DNA of 15,579 nt from UBA12026 sp035291405. Its GTDB lineage: Bacteria; Patescibacteriota; Microgenomatia; UBA8517. Below the pieces are notes generated by a model that did not search any database, was not told the origin of the DNA, and was given only the letters and a program-made list of their open reading frames with translations. A program made the position numbers and the translations under genes. Below, piece by piece: positions 14,246 through 15,579 of this stretch (position 1 is its first letter; the number at the start of each line of letters is the position of its first letter). The stretch is taken from contig DATDSD010000026.1 in the NCBI GenBank assembly GCA_035291405.1, positions 1-15,579 on the forward strand, written 5' to 3'.

Positions 14246-15067
14246 ATGGAAGCTGGTGAAAACGGTGGTTTAACAAATAATATTAATGGAGAAAAATCAT
14301 CTATTCAAAAAATAAGGGAGTTGATTCAAAGAGCTGGTTCACAAAAACAAACACCAGAGCAATTAGCTTGGATAAAACCACCTGAAGTATTTGATTCTTC
14401 AATCATAAGGAATCGTGTTTACCCAGAAATATTAAGGAAAATTAGTCAAAGAGATAATACAAAAATAGAAAGTCATGGTATGCCTCCATATATTTATAGC
14501 GTCTACCGGATAGCAGCTGTTCCAGCAGATAACGAAGATCCAGAAGACAGAACCTATCCAGACATACCCGAGTCTTCCAAAATTAGTCAATTTATTGATT
14601 TTGTAGCCAAAAGCGATGTCCCTGTAGATACTACAAACCAACTTGAAAAACTGTTGGAAATATCTGATGGATCTTTGACAGATGCAGCATTACTAGGTAT
14701 GCTCGCATCAAGAATGGTGGCTAGAAATATAGATAAAACAATGTATCCTGATATCTCAATTTCAGAGGAAACAAGAGACAAATGGGATCATAATTTGTTA
14801 CCGTTTGATAGTAGTATAAAACCTCAAGACAAACTGGGCGATAATTATTACTTCTGGACCTCAATATATACGAAGGTCGCATCTGAATCTGCGTCTGATA
14901 ACGGTCTTTTTTATAAAACCATGGATAAGTATGCAGCCAAAATAATGGGATTTTCTAGAAGACACCTAGCTAAACAATCAACGATTACTGACCATTCAGA
15001 AGCGTTTAAGCAGGGAAAGGCAACAGCCAATATTTTACTTAATTCTATACAGAAAAATTCTAACTAA
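14246..15067 (+). CDS. Hypothetical protein, unrecognised
   Basis: The protein has 273 residues, is soluble, and has no signal peptide, membrane segment or cysteine. The first 20 residues are low-complexity (G, N, E), followed by a mostly helical predicted protein with segments such as SSIQKIRELIQRAG, KISQFIDFVAKSDVP and LTDAALLGMLASRMVARNID. A conspicuous stretch is GDNYYFWTSIYTKVASESASDNGLFYKTMDKYAAKIMGFSR (about 197-237). I do not recognise a family or a catalytic motif. Base composition and promoter geometry match the neighbours, so it does not look foreign. The stop overlaps the stop of the convergent gene by three bases (CTAA). The only clue to its job is its position beside a cell-envelope unit and another unrecognised gene. 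Confidence 0.75.
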   Translation: MEAGENGGLTNNINGEKSSIQKIRELIQRAGSQKQTPEQLAWIKPPEVFDSSIIRNRVYPEILRKISQRDNTKIESHGMPPYIYSVYRIAAVPADNEDPEDRTYPDIPESSKISQFIDFVAKSDVPVDTTNQLEKLLEISDGSLTDAALLGMLASRMVARNIDKTMYPDISISEETRDKWDHNLLPFDSSIKPQDKLGDNYYFWTSIYTKVASESASDNGLFYKTMDKYAAKIMGFSRRHLAKQSTITDHSEAFKQGKATANILLNSIQKNSN

Positions 15068-15579
15068 CCCTCCATCTTCATTTTTAAATAACCATCTTTT
15101 CTTAATTTTTGCATTACCTCTACTGCAAAATCGACTCGTTTTTCATCAAAGGATGGTGCAACTTCTTCTGCCTCATTTTCAACTGAAACATCCAAAGCTC
15201 CCTGTATTTTCTTTTGTGTTTCAAATCCCGACCTTCCCCCATAACAACTAGGACACATGTGTAATCTGGCTGCTTGCTCTTGAGTTATTTTTTTCTCCAA
15301 GTTTTTTTGTGGTGTTTTAAGAATTTTTATAATTGCTTGAGCATGTTCAATAGAATTACTATCATTTCTCATATCACTAGTGTCTATCTCTCGACCTCTA
15401 ATTATTAGGGGTGAACCCCTAGACATTCGTGCAAGACTGGAGAAAAATCCATAAGCCTTATAGACAGGTTTTGCCCAACTTGATGCCCATATTTTAGCTA
15501 AGCCATAGACTGATGGATCATTATATTGTGTAAAACGAGAATACACTTCATCGGTTTCGTACTGATCACCAATTAGTCG
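15064..15579 (-). CDS. Hypothetical protein, C-terminal part (start beyond right edge)
   Basis: The minus-strand frame is open from the stop (TAG, 15066-15064) to the window edge, 171 codons. A GTG at 15546 is possible, but upstream codons continue without a stop (reading RLIGDQYETDEVY before SRFTQYNDPS), so the gene probably begins outside the window. The visible part is soluble, with a basic, helical middle (PVYKAYGFFSSLARMSRGSPLIIRG), an HMCPSCYGG site with a single CxxC, an acidic linker (VENEAEEVAPSFDE) and a lysine-rich end. I recognise no family. A lone CxxC is compatible with half of a zinc site or a redox pair. It converges with the 14246 gene, overlapping it by four bases. Confidence 0.65.
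   Translation of the reverse strand, partial: RLIGDQYETDEVYSRFTQYNDPSVYGLAKIWASSWAKPVYKAYGFFSSLARMSRGSPLIIRGREIDTSDMRNDSNSIEHAQAIIKILKTPQKNLEKKITQEQAARLHMCPSCYGGRSGFETQKKIQGALDVSVENEAEEVAPSFDEKRVDFAVEVMQKLRKDGYLKMKMEG

Overview
The window is AT-rich DNA (roughly one third G+C by eye) carrying about fourteen closely packed genes on both strands. Standard stop codons (TAA, TAG, TGA) are used and no rRNA, tRNA, CRISPR or transposase gene is visible. The mix suggests a member of the Candidate Phyla Radiation (Patescibacteria), possibly the Microgenomates side: tandem bifunctional penicillin-binding proteins, a DUF5667 protein, a CPBP protease, an RnlA/HEPN-type protein, a conjugation-like ATPase N-terminus, a B12-dependent ribonucleotide reductase and many small genes without a Shine-Dalgarno sequence. 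This placement is inference; no marker gene is present to prove it.

Layout. From 1 to 1156 (minus) lies a two-gene unit, a small soluble protein overlapping by ATGA a membrane-anchored protein that runs off the left edge and resembles the N-terminus of CPR type IV secretion-like ATPases. An EamA/DMT transporter follows at 1194-2048 (minus). From 2092 to 5911 (minus) a compact deoxynucleotide operon reads nrdR, nrdJ (class II, adenosylcobalamin-dependent), a MazG-like pyrophosphatase and a PduO-type cobalamin adenosyltransferase: regulator, enzyme, pool cleaning and cofactor supply together. A 222-bp spacer (5912-6133) has GC-rich islands and small repeats. Then come a DUF5667 envelope protein, a CPBP intramembrane protease and a small HEPN protein (all minus).

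The right half is a cell-wall region. Two tandem class A penicillin-binding proteins (8039-10255 and 10347-12539, plus) are followed, convergently, by a two-gene minus unit: a serine hydrolase of the class A beta-lactamase/PBP fold (13202-14206) and a polytopic membrane protein (12489-13184) whose 3' end overlaps the second PBP gene by 51 bp. At the right edge are two unrecognised genes, one complete (14246-15067, plus) and one cut by the edge (15064-15579, minus).

The strongest pattern beyond gene content is promoter geometry. Six start codons, on both strands, sit exactly six bases after a good -10 hexamer, the placement expected if transcription starts at the first base of the start codon (leaderless mRNA). 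A seventh, at 8039, fits nearly as well. Two divergent pairs share spacers of only 25 and 39 bp that hold two opposing -10 elements.
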